From contig NZ_JAHOOZ010000001.1 in NCBI RefSeq assembly GCF_019075875.1, forward strand, positions 1,984,001 through 2,048,000: a stretch of DNA of 64,000 nucleotides. Reading direction: 5' to 3'. The notes under the pieces were generated by a model. It had not been told where the DNA came from. It worked only from the letters and a program-made list of their open reading frames with translations, and ran no database searches. Below are positions 17,165 to 25,334 of this stretch, piece by piece. Source of the DNA: Novosphingobium sp. G106. Its GTDB lineage: Bacteria; Pseudomonadota; Alphaproteobacteria; Sphingomonadales; Sphingomonadaceae. Made by a program: the position numbers and the translations under genes. Position 1 is the first letter of the stretch; the number at the start of each line of letters is the position of its first letter.

Positions 17165-19657
17165 TTAGCGCGAACCCAAGGCGTAGCGCAGCGTCACGCC
17201 GATCTCGCGGGGACGCGAGGCCCGAACGACGTCGTAGCCCGCGGGGGCGGCAAAGGTCGTGTAGACCGAGTTGATCGTTGCCACCCGGCCAAGCTCGACC
17301 TGCTTGTCGAACACGTTCTTGGCATAGACCCCCAAATCCCAGCCGCTTTCATTGCCGGTTAGACCGGCAAACAGATCGACGATCGCGTAACTCGGGGTAC
17401 TCTTGAAAGTTGTTCCCGTTCGGAAGTTCCCGAAATTCGGATTGTTGCCTTGATAGTTGACGTTAAATCGGAAGTAGCCGGCGATGTTCTCACTGAAAGG
17501 TATTTCGTAGCCGCCATTGACCGAAGCCTGGAACGGCGCCTGGGTGTTGAGTACCTGGCCTTTCGGTGACGCGCAGAAGTTGATTGGATTTGCCGCGTTG
17601 ATCGGGCGGGCCGGATTATTACAGGGGACCTGGCCCCCTTGCGACTTGATCTGCGAGTAGCTCAAGTTGGCGCTCAGGGACAGATTGTCGATCGGCTGAC
17701 CCGCGATTTCCAGTTCGAATCCGCGCACTCGGGCGTTGATATTGCGGTAGAATGCAAGGCTGGTCTGCGCGGTGGCCGCGCTGACCGTGTTGTAATAGTT
17801 GACGCCTTCAAACGTGGTCAGCTGGTTCTTGTAATCGAGTTGGAAGATCGCACCATTGATCCGTAGCCGGCGGCCGAAATTGAATTTTGCTCCCAGTTCA
17901 TAGGATTTTGCAGTTTCCGGAAGCGGCGTGGTGAGGTTCGCGGGAAGGCCAGGGTTGTTGATCGCGGGAAGGCCGGTGCGGAAGGAACTACCTGTCGTCG
18001 CATATATCAGCAGGTCCTCGCCGAATTTGTGCGACAGGGAAAAGTTATAGAGTGCAGCAGTATACTTGTCGTTGTTATGCTGCGTTGAATTCCGGAAGCC
18101 GTCGGGAATGCCGACTTCGCAAACGACGCCTGTCGTGTAGACAGGGCTGGCGATCGCGCCCGGGGCGGCAAACGGACAGAAGGCGCGTGACGGCAGTAGC
18201 GGATTTGCAAAGGCGTTGAAGGCGGCAAATGTCTGGACATTGAGATCCACCGGCACCCGGTCCCTGACTATGGACAGGCCGGCCGTGAACTCGGTACGTT
18301 CGTCGATATGAGCCCTCACGTTCCCGTAGAAGCTGTCGAAGACCTGGCCAATCCGAATATTCGTATTGCTGTTCAGCACATAGCGCTGGTTTGGCGTGGT
18401 AGATGCGCCAGGGCCCGCAGTCGCGGGGCTGCCGAATGCCCCGGCGAGATAGGTCTGGTTCAGGAAGTAGAGACCCTCGCCGCCAGAATGCTTCGAAAAC
18501 CAGCCGATGTCATATTCGAACGGGCGGTCGGCATCGGGAAGCGAGGACAAGCGAACCTCGTGCGTCGTGAATTTGGGTAGGCTCACGTTGCCGAACTGGG
18601 AGGAGGCCTCGAATCCCGGGAGGATATTCAGCGGGTCTGCGGCGTTGAACTGAATCGGGCTACGATTGAACTGGCGGCCGTAGTTATAGCTCAGCGTATG
18701 CCCGAAGACTTCCCAGCTGGCATTGACCGTGAGTAGATCGATGTGCTGATCGGCAACGCTCGGAAGATCCTGAACCGAGGCGCGGTCGGCCAGCGTCAGC
18801 GCCGGGCCGTTGAAGTGAGCCGGTATCGCCGGCGATGCACCGGGCACACCCGCAAATCCCGGGCTGCCGGTCCCTGCGACCTGGGTATAGGCACGGGTCA
18901 GAGTCCTGCGGCGCTGATACATCGCCTGGAGCGTCAGAGTATCGGTCGGCTTGAACAGCACTGTGGCGCGATAAGTGCGGTCCTTGAACTTCGGCTGGAC
19001 CGAACTGTTCACACTGTAGATGCGGTTGGCGTCGCTTTCCTCGATGTTGGTGGCGAAGCGGACCGCCAGCATATCCTTGATGATCGGAATATTGACCGCT
19101 CCCTGAACGTCCCAGTGGTCGGCCGAGCCGTAGAGGCCCTGGATATAACCTCCGAATTGCTCGAGATCGGGTTTACGGGTGGTGATCGTCACGGCGCCAG
19201 AAATGGAAGGCGCGCCGCGTGACGTTCCTTGCGGTCCGCGTAGCACTTCGATCTGGCCGACGTCGAACAGCGAAACAATCGTCTGAGCTGGATCGAACGG
19301 CACTTCGTTGAAGTAGATCGGCGTCGCCGGCGTGCCCGAACCCGGCTGCCAGGTCACGCCGCGCAAGGTCACTCCGGTATTGGAGCCAGCGTTAACCAGC
19401 GTCAGGCCCGGCGCGAGCTTGGAAATCTCTTCGACCGATGTGATCGCCTGCTTCTGGAGCGCATCGCCCGTGACGACCTGCACGCTGACGGGAACGTCCT
19501 GCAGGCTTTCCGCCTCGCGGCGCGCTGTGACGATGATTTCGCCGCTATCGCTCGCAGCAGCACCGCTTGTGGCCACATCCTGTGCGGAAGCCATCGCAGG
19601 CAGTGCAAGCGTAATAGCGGTGGTCGCACAGAGCGAACGCAGGATCATGCTCGACAT
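17165..19657 (-). CDS. TonB-dependent outer-membrane receptor of arabinose-polymer locus
   Basis: An 830-residue outer-membrane receptor with signal peptide (LCATTAITLALPAMASA), TonB-box-like GEIIVTARREAESLQDVPVS, plug domain with IEVLRGPQGTSRGAPSISGAVTI, a long beta-barrel and a terminal strand with VTLRYALG. It imports a large substrate, using energy passed through TonB. The start has GGGGAGTTACCT upstream. It heads the minus-strand block with ThuA, GH2, GH51 and mutarotase, so an arabinose-containing oligosaccharide is the likely cargo (inference). The plug reads GTSRGAPSISG, where many relatives have GTLFGRNATAGA. Confidence 0.92.
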   Translation of the reverse strand: MSSMILRSLCATTAITLALPAMASAQDVATSGAAASDSGEIIVTARREAESLQDVPVSVQVVTGDALQKQAITSVEEISKLAPGLTLVNAGSNTGVTLRGVTWQPGSGTPATPIYFNEVPFDPAQTIVSLFDVGQIEVLRGPQGTSRGAPSISGAVTITTRKPDLEQFGGYIQGLYGSADHWDVQGAVNIPIIKDMLAVRFATNIEESDANRIYSVNSSVQPKFKDRTYRATVLFKPTDTLTLQAMYQRRRTLTRAYTQVAGTGSPGFAGVPGASPAIPAHFNGPALTLADRASVQDLPSVADQHIDLLTVNASWEVFGHTLSYNYGRQFNRSPIQFNAADPLNILPGFEASSQFGNVSLPKFTTHEVRLSSLPDADRPFEYDIGWFSKHSGGEGLYFLNQTYLAGAFGSPATAGPGASTTPNQRYVLNSNTNIRIGQVFDSFYGNVRAHIDERTEFTAGLSIVRDRVPVDLNVQTFAAFNAFANPLLPSRAFCPFAAPGAIASPVYTTGVVCEVGIPDGFRNSTQHNNDKYTAALYNFSLSHKFGEDLLIYATTGSSFRTGLPAINNPGLPANLTTPLPETAKSYELGAKFNFGRRLRINGAIFQLDYKNQLTTFEGVNYYNTVSAATAQTSLAFYRNINARVRGFELEIAGQPIDNLSLSANLSYSQIKSQGGQVPCNNPARPINAANPINFCASPKGQVLNTQAPFQASVNGGYEIPFSENIAGYFRFNVNYQGNNPNFGNFRTGTTFKSTPSYAIVDLFAGLTGNESGWDLGVYAKNVFDKQVELGRVATINSVYTTFAAPAGYDVVRASRPREIGVTLRYALGSR

Positions 19658-20062
19658 AGGTAACTCCCCTCCCCGGGCTCAATGGCCCAAATACTAACCC
19701 CGCCTTGGGCTTAAACCCCGAGGTCAAGACACTTCGATTTCCCGCGAACGAATCCGCGTCAGCGATTGCATATGCATCACGGCAATTTCATTAGCCGATA
19801 GACTCACGAGTGTTAATCGATAAATTATATAGTGTGAGTTTTTACGGCGAGATTCCGGCGCAAGTGTGGCCTTGCTGCATCAGCAGCCGCTGCAAAATCA
19901 CCGATTTGGGCGAACTGGGCGTGCGCAGCAAATGCCGCCGCAATGCCAGGTGCCATTGGCGTAACCTGAGCTACATCAAGCTTGGGTATCAGCTGACAGG
20001 CCCAGCCCCCGCGTACAATCCAGGAAAGCTCAAGCCAAACTGCTTGATTCTAGCTTCATGGC
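19658..20062. other. Promoter region of the arabinose-polymer TonB receptor
   Basis: 405 bases without a gene. On the minus strand there is a TATAAT at about 19825-19830. An inverted repeat ACTCAC (19802-19807) / GTGAGT (19834-19839) straddles it, and a 10-bp palindrome TGCATATGCA lies at 19767-19776. The element TAGTGTGAGTTTTTA (19830-19844) resembles TAGTATGAGTATATA at 33228-33242 in the arabinose operon promoter. These are candidate control sites only. Confidence 0.45.
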
Positions 20063-20728
20063 TTACATTGAGAGCAACGCAGCCTCCGCGCCGATCCTCG
20101 CGTCACCATTTACAAAAGCCACAAAACGATGAGCCACCACTTCAGCGATCAAAGGATCGGCAGCCACGCTGGCGCCGCGAGCGGCATGATTGCCCTGGTC
20201 TAGAATTTCATAAAGCAGCAGCCAGGCTTCGATCCAGCGTTTCCGGTGCAATGGTGCGGCAGAGTCGAGCGCGAACGCAGGGATGATGCGGCCCAGTTCA
20301 CTTATGAGGCTGCCGATAAAACCGTGGGCCTGCTCCGCGAATCCCGGCTCATCGGCATTGGCCTGCATGAACACACGCAAGATCGGCCCGCTGGCACGGT
20401 CGGCGGCGAAGAGCTCCATGATCCAATCCTGAACTACGATATGATCCCGGAAATCACGGTGTCCGACGGCCACGAAGCGCGGCATGGCAGCTTGGGAATT
20501 TAGCTTGAACAATTCGGCAGCAAGCGCCGCCTTGCTTCTGAAGTGCCGATAGAACGTCATCCTGCTGACCCCGGCCGCCGAAGCGATTTCATCGATGGAA
20601 ACCGCGAAATAGCCTTCCGCGCAGAATGCGACCGTGGCTGCCGCCAGCAATTGCTGGCGGTTGTCCTCCTTGCGCCGGCGTTGGAAATCGCCGGGCAGCG
20701 GTCGCGACTGTGCTTGCGCTGCAGGCAA
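20063..20728 (-). CDS. TetR-family regulator co-transcribed with amidohydrolase
   Basis: A 221-residue TetR regulator. The helix-turn-helix is seen at SIDEIASAAGVSRMTFYRHF (about residues 44-63) after RRRKEDNRQQLLAAATVAF. The C-terminal half is a helical ligand domain unrelated to the WHG-type pair at 6-10 kb. It begins three bases after the amidohydrolase stop, so both genes should share a transcript. A 19-bp palindrome 61 bases upstream of that transcript's first gene (22541-22559) is a likely autoregulatory operator. Confidence 0.9.
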   Translation of the reverse strand: MPAAQAQSRPLPGDFQRRRKEDNRQQLLAAATVAFCAEGYFAVSIDEIASAAGVSRMTFYRHFRSKAALAAELFKLNSQAAMPRFVAVGHRDFRDHIVVQDWIMELFAADRASGPILRVFMQANADEPGFAEQAHGFIGSLISELGRIIPAFALDSAAPLHRKRWIEAWLLLYEILDQGNHAARGASVAADPLIAEVVAHRFVAFVNGDARIGAEAALLSM

Positions 20729-20731
20729 GGC

Positions 20732-22480
20732 CTATTCCGCCGCGACAGACAGCGAATGGGCGTTTGGCATTTCGGGCCCGATGAACTCACCCGGATAACG
20801 TCCGGTGAATTCGCCATGGTCGAATGTCGGCACCCCGGCGACCAGCGTCAGCCGCATCGGCGCCGGATCGCGGGTATAGCGATAGGTCCGCCCGCCAGTT
20901 CCGTCCCACACGTCCCAAATTTTCTTTTCAGGGCGCATCTCGATCTCGTCGAGGTTGAACACAGTGATGTCCGCCACCTTGCCGACCTCGATAAGTCCAC
21001 GATCGTGCAGGCCGAAGAAGCTTGCGAGACGCCAGGTCAGCATGTGCACGCCCTGCTCGAGCGAGATGACTTTGCGGTCGCGCACATAATCGGTGAGGAG
21101 GAACACATTATAGCCTGCGCCGCAGAACAGCTTCCCGTGGGCGCCGGCGTCACTAACATTGGCCAGCGAGTGCGTATCGACCAGGAGCTTTTCGAGCACC
21201 GCCTCGTCTTCTTCCCAGCTCTTCTTGAGAACGGTCGATTCCTGGCCATTGGTGAGGACCCATTCCGCCAAAGCATCAGAGGGATGTTCGATACCGCTCT
21301 GTTCCATGTAATCGGCCAGCGTCACGCCGGTCGGCCCATAGCCCGATTCACTCTCGCGCAGCAGATTTGCGCTGGGGACGTGCAGGTAGGAATGGGCGAA
21401 CTGGTTATCCCAGGAAGTTCGAGCCCGCTCGCGCCATGAAGGATCTGCAAGCATGGCGGCCTTCCCCTCCCAGCCAGGCGTGTTCACCAATTCCTGCCAC
21501 ACCGGGTTCCCGTTCTGCCCGAACACGAGCGTGCGCCCGAAATTGATCACCGAAGTCGGCGAAACCACGTTGAAAGAGGTGAAGATGTCAAGACCTTCAG
21601 CCTTGAACTGATTGTGCAGCTCTTCCGCGCGTGGCAACTGATCGGCCATATATTCGAGCGTCGGCATGCCGGCCCATTGCATGCGGATCCCGGCAGATTT
21701 CGCCAGCCGACCGAAGCGTTCGAGCGATGCATTGGCTGTCTTGCGCATGAAGTAGTCTAGGATGACTTGGAAGGTCGCACCTGGATAACGGGCGAGCACA
21801 CCAAGCAGTGCGGTAAACTCCGCGTCGTCAGCCTGCTGCGAGGGTAGCGGACGCTCGTACTTGTCATAGTCGAGGTAGTTGGAGGACAGGCCCATCGCGC
21901 CAGCTGCCAGAGCATCGTCGAGCAGTTCGCACATCTCCTCGATTTCGGGAGCTGTCGCGGCGCGGGTCCAAGCGTCCTGCCCCATGACGCAGAGGCGAAG
22001 CGGGATGTGGCCACAAAAGGCTGCAAAATGCAGCGGCACTTTCACTTTAGCCTGCATCGAGGCCTTATACTCGCTCCATTTTTTCCAGTCCCAAGGGACT
22101 ATCGCTCGCATGGGCTCTTCGGGAATATCCTCGAAGTAGTTGAAGATATCGATGACGTTCTGCCGGTCTTCCTCGGTCTGCGGTGCAGGAGCGAGCGAAA
22201 AGCCGCAATTGCCGTTGATCGAGGTGGTAGCGCCATATCCGGGAAGCGGCTCGAGGTTGGGATTCCACCAGACGCCGCCGTCCCAGTGATTGTGAGTCTC
22301 GATCAGACCGGGCGTGACATAGCACCCTCCGGCATCGACGACGCGCTCGCCGCGGCCCGCCTGAAGGTTCGCGCCGATCTCGACGATTCGCCCATCAGCC
22401 ACCCGTACATCTGCCGCGTAAGCAGGGGCACCCGACCCGTCGACAACCGTACCGCCCTTGATCAGCAAGCGAATTTCCAT
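20732..22480 (-). CDS. Amidohydrolase, N-acyl-D-amino-acid deacylase-like
   Basis: Metal-dependent hydrolase of the D-aminoacylase branch of the amidohydrolase superfamily, 582 residues. The motifs are LLIKGGTVVDGSGAPAYAAD, metal-binding ETHNHWDGG, GYGATTSINGNCGFSLAP, SDAGAHGKLFCGAGYN and the C-terminal GKVADITVFNLDEI. The ATG at 22480 has GGGAG upstream; the 12-residue extension to 22516 is rejected. The true substrate is unknown: such proteins are frequent in sphingomonad and mycobacterial catabolic clusters that lack D-amino acid genes, so a ring amide, ester or cyclic 1,3-dione bond is as likely as an acyl-amino acid. A homologue is at 46880-48598. Confidence 0.87.
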   Translation of the reverse strand: MEIRLLIKGGTVVDGSGAPAYAADVRVADGRIVEIGANLQAGRGERVVDAGGCYVTPGLIETHNHWDGGVWWNPNLEPLPGYGATTSINGNCGFSLAPAPQTEEDRQNVIDIFNYFEDIPEEPMRAIVPWDWKKWSEYKASMQAKVKVPLHFAAFCGHIPLRLCVMGQDAWTRAATAPEIEEMCELLDDALAAGAMGLSSNYLDYDKYERPLPSQQADDAEFTALLGVLARYPGATFQVILDYFMRKTANASLERFGRLAKSAGIRMQWAGMPTLEYMADQLPRAEELHNQFKAEGLDIFTSFNVVSPTSVINFGRTLVFGQNGNPVWQELVNTPGWEGKAAMLADPSWRERARTSWDNQFAHSYLHVPSANLLRESESGYGPTGVTLADYMEQSGIEHPSDALAEWVLTNGQESTVLKKSWEEDEAVLEKLLVDTHSLANVSDAGAHGKLFCGAGYNVFLLTDYVRDRKVISLEQGVHMLTWRLASFFGLHDRGLIEVGKVADITVFNLDEIEMRPEKKIWDVWDGTGGRTYRYTRDPAPMRLTLVAGVPTFDHGEFTGRYPGEFIGPEMPNAHSLSVAAE

Positions 22481-22540
22481 GGCCGAACTCCCATTCCCGG
22501 CGCGAAGCGCCAACATGAACCAAAGGCCTGACGCCTCTTT

Positions 22541-22559
22541 GTGTGACAGGCTGTAACAC
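22541..22559. promoter_or_regulatory. 19-bp palindrome upstream of amidohydrolase-tetR operon
   Basis: GTGTnACAGnCTGTnACAC: 8 of 9 paired positions are symmetric around a central base. It lies 61 bases upstream of the amidohydrolase start and is typical in size and place of a TetR operator. A second partial copy TGTTACAG is at 22671-22678, between this operon and msrB. The gap 22481-22730 holds nothing else recognisable. Confidence 0.55.
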
Positions 22560-22730
22560 TAATGGATTGCACCTGCATAGATGCATTTTCTTGACACAGC
22601 CGATGCCATGACCGCATTGCGACGCAAGGAAGCTCCAAGTGGCATATAGCCGGATCCCTGGACCGGTATTTGTTACAGTGCCGGCCTCCTGACCCGCACT
22701 TCGGGATCGTGGAAATCGAGGAACCCTGAA

Positions 22731-23249
22731 ATGACACGGCGCGAAATGATCGGAATGGGCAGCGTAGCAGCCGTGGCAATCGTTGTTGCCGGTCGATACG
22801 CTCTTACGGCCAAGTCACCGGCGACAAGCTCAGGCCCAAAGCGGGCTGACGGCACGTTCCCGGTAAGCCATACCGATGCGCAGTGGCGGGCGACGCTGAC
22901 TCCGGCAAGCTACAGCGTGCTGCGCGAGGCGGCGACTGAAAAGCCCTTCTCGAGCGCCTTGCTGACCGAGCACCGCCAAGGCGTTTTCAAATGCGCAGGA
23001 TGCGCAAAACCGTTGTTCCGCTCCGGTACCAAATTCGATAGTCATACCGGATGGCCCAGCTTCTGGGCCGCAATCGCGCAGTCCGTGATCGAGCACGAAG
23101 ATCGTTCAATGACTGAAGTGCGGACTGAGGTGCTTTGCGCGGACTGCGGCGGACATTTGGGTCACGTATTTGATGATGGCCCCAAACCGACGGGCCTGCG
23201 CTATTGCATGAACGGCGTCGCTCTGACGTTCATACCGGCTAAAGCGTAA
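22731..23249 (+). CDS. msrB: Peptide-methionine (R)-S-oxide reductase, exported
   Basis: Reduces methionine-R-sulfoxide in proteins using thioredoxin-type electrons; 172 residues. The N-terminus MTRREMIGMGSVAAVAIVVAG is a signal or anchor segment with a twin-Arg pair, so it probably acts in the periplasm. Zn-binding pairs are FKCAGC and VLCADCGGHLGHVF, the HTGWPSFW block is intact, and the catalytic Cys is in RYCMNG. This looks like a housekeeping repair gene. It is followed 23 bases later by a small membrane protein gene on the same strand. Confidence 0.95.
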   Translation: MTRREMIGMGSVAAVAIVVAGRYALTAKSPATSSGPKRADGTFPVSHTDAQWRATLTPASYSVLREAATEKPFSSALLTEHRQGVFKCAGCAKPLFRSGTKFDSHTGWPSFWAAIAQSVIEHEDRSMTEVRTEVLCADCGGHLGHVFDDGPKPTGLRYCMNGVALTFIPAKA

Positions 23250-23272
23250 CAAACCATACGGGAGAAGAAGCA

Positions 23273-23500
23273 ATGAGCGAGGTCTTCAACGGCATCATGC
23301 GCGGCATCAGCAGCTTGCTCGGTTTTGCGATGGTGCTGATGGGCGGCATTTGGATCCTGCAAGGGTTCAACATCGCCTTTCTCGACAGCTTCATGGCGAA
23401 CGACAAACAATGGGCCTTGTGGGGCCTGCTCCTGGCTATCGTCGGCATTGCCCAAATCGTTTGGAGCAACACGCGCGAGAGCTACTACAAGGGAAAGTGA
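23273..23500 (+). CDS. Small two-helix membrane protein
   Basis: A 75-residue protein with two hydrophobic segments (about residues 13-32 and 47-64) joined by a polar turn. The ribosome site GGGAGAAGAAGC precedes the ATG. I do not recognise a named family; similar short inner-membrane proteins are common in sphingomonads. It probably shares a transcript with msrB, which is the only hint to its role. Confidence 0.75.
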   Translation: MSEVFNGIMRGISSLLGFAMVLMGGIWILQGFNIAFLDSFMANDKQWALWGLLLAIVGIAQIVWSNTRESYYKGK

Positions 23501-23670
23501 AGCGTGGCGGGTGCCGCCCGACGCGCTGAAGCGATCACAACTGCCGCGGACAGTGACTTGACCACCCGGTGCCATCACACACTTCTGCCGCCAAGTGACC
23601 GCGTGCAACCTCTTCCTAGTGTCATGGCCACGGCGTTGCAGCATAGCCAATCCGCCTTCGCGCCGGATCG

Positions 23671-25269
23671 CTATGGTTTGGCCGGGATTGGCGATGAGTT
23701 TGCGGCGGCGGTCATCGCACCAGCATCCTCCGCCGAGATCCACCGCCCCGCGAGAAGCCTGTCCGTCGCTGCCGAGAACTTTGCCACGTAGGCGTTGTGG
23801 TCCGGATAGAGACGGCTCAGCTCCGCCAATGCGAAGGGGGTCTTCGCGCCTGTGACACCGCCCATTCCGCCTGCGGTTAGATATCCGGTATGCGAGGCAA
23901 CTGGGGCTTCAATGTACGGCATCCTTAGCCCGCCCATCGCATTGCCGTGTTCGTCTCGCCTGATCTCACGATTTGCGTCGAGCTCAATACCCGGTGCCTG
24001 GGGCGGCCTGATCCCGGCGCGGGCCCACTGCTCAAGATTGTGGAAGGCTCCGCGAACAAGAGGCTGCCAGACAAAATCGTTCGGCACCGATCCCGCGGCG
24101 CTTGCTCTCTGCGCGCCAGGCGCCGGCATCTGGAAGCCAGCCTTCATCAGGTCTGCTGGCGGGGGAAATGAAATCATGTCCGGCGCAAGTCCGGGGACAT
24201 CGGCAGCTCGGTGGGAAGCGCCGGCAACTTCATAAGTCACCATGCCGCCTCCGCGAGTAAAGCGATCGGGTTGGTGGGTATATCGGGCCTGCCACATCTC
24301 GCCTTCGGAGGAGATGGATATGAAGGGGACATTTGGCGGCACGATCTTCTGCAGCGGATCGTCCAGCGGGACGTCGGCGGCACATTGGTTGATCCGGATC
24401 ATGGCGGGTCCCACGATCGCCAGGTAGCCATCATATACGGGCTTGCCATCGGGAGTTCGGTAGCGGTCATGGAATCCCGCGATCCATGTCCTGATATAGA
24501 TGGCGGACTGCGAGATTCCGGACATGAACACCCATGGCTTGCTGAAGCCGGGAAGGATTACGCTGCGGTGCTCGCTCTTGAGCAGCAGACCTAGCTGACC
24601 GAGCATGTCCCAGACGAGACCGTCCTCGCTTTCGGGCCAGCTATTCTTGACCCCTGACCTGAGGGCCGCTTCCATTTCTTCTTTGCTCCCGGCCATGTAA
24701 GTCGGGATCATCGTCGGTTGCGCGCAACGTCGCTCAGCCGGCGCAGGATTGCTCCAGTCGAGCGGTGCGTAGCGGACAGGGTCGAACTTTTTCAAAGCAT
24801 TCGCGGTCACGGCCTTCGTCGTAATGCCGATCCAGACATCGCCCTGTCTAACCATGCGAGCAAAGTCGGTCGGTCCGCCAAAGTCGAGATTGAGACTGGC
24901 GTTCAGGACGGTCACCTCGACATTGCCGCCGAATCCGGCCGACTCGCGCGGTCGCATTACCAGGATGCGGGTGACGTATTTGCCCGGCCCGGCGACAATC
25001 TTCACGCCGTGACCCGAGCCGGTCCAATCATAGGTGTTCGCGCTTCCGGAAAGGAAATACTCTTCCTCCACGTAGCCTGCAGCCTCCAGGATCGCCGCCG
25101 GCGCTCCCAAGAACGGCCTCGACTGCGCAGTGACCAGGATGGGCCCAGAAACTTGAGGGAGTGACAGAACGGTGGCGCCAGCCGCCTGGACGGGCACATT
25201 CTTGGCTGCCACGGGCTGAGCCGACAGGACGAGGGCCGCTGCAAAGACGATAGTCTTGCTGAATTTCAT
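23671..25269 (-). CDS. Exported alpha/beta hydrolase (Abhydrolase_10 type)
   Basis: A 532-residue hydrolase with a cleavable signal peptide (IVFAAALVLSAQPVAAK). The nucleophile elbow is GISQSA (FMSGISQSAIYIRT, about residues 250-263), giving the catalytic Ser, and the acidic and His partners are expected in the C-terminal half (for example ASHRAAD). The long N-terminal beta-rich part is usual for this family. Start 25269 has AGAGGAAGT upstream. It is the last gene of the acyl-CoA operon, where a periplasmic esterase or lactonase could release the acid that the CoA ligase then activates (inference). Confidence 0.82.
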   Translation of the reverse strand: MKFSKTIVFAAALVLSAQPVAAKNVPVQAAGATVLSLPQVSGPILVTAQSRPFLGAPAAILEAAGYVEEEYFLSGSANTYDWTGSGHGVKIVAGPGKYVTRILVMRPRESAGFGGNVEVTVLNASLNLDFGGPTDFARMVRQGDVWIGITTKAVTANALKKFDPVRYAPLDWSNPAPAERRCAQPTMIPTYMAGSKEEMEAALRSGVKNSWPESEDGLVWDMLGQLGLLLKSEHRSVILPGFSKPWVFMSGISQSAIYIRTWIAGFHDRYRTPDGKPVYDGYLAIVGPAMIRINQCAADVPLDDPLQKIVPPNVPFISISSEGEMWQARYTHQPDRFTRGGGMVTYEVAGASHRAADVPGLAPDMISFPPPADLMKAGFQMPAPGAQRASAAGSVPNDFVWQPLVRGAFHNLEQWARAGIRPPQAPGIELDANREIRRDEHGNAMGGLRMPYIEAPVASHTGYLTAGGMGGVTGAKTPFALAELSRLYPDHNAYVAKFSAATDRLLAGRWISAEDAGAMTAAANSSPIPAKP

Positions 25270-25334
25270 ACTTCCTCTCCCATTTTTTATACTGACACTT
25301 TTCTCGTTCTGGCTCTTCCGGCCTGCTTCGGTTT

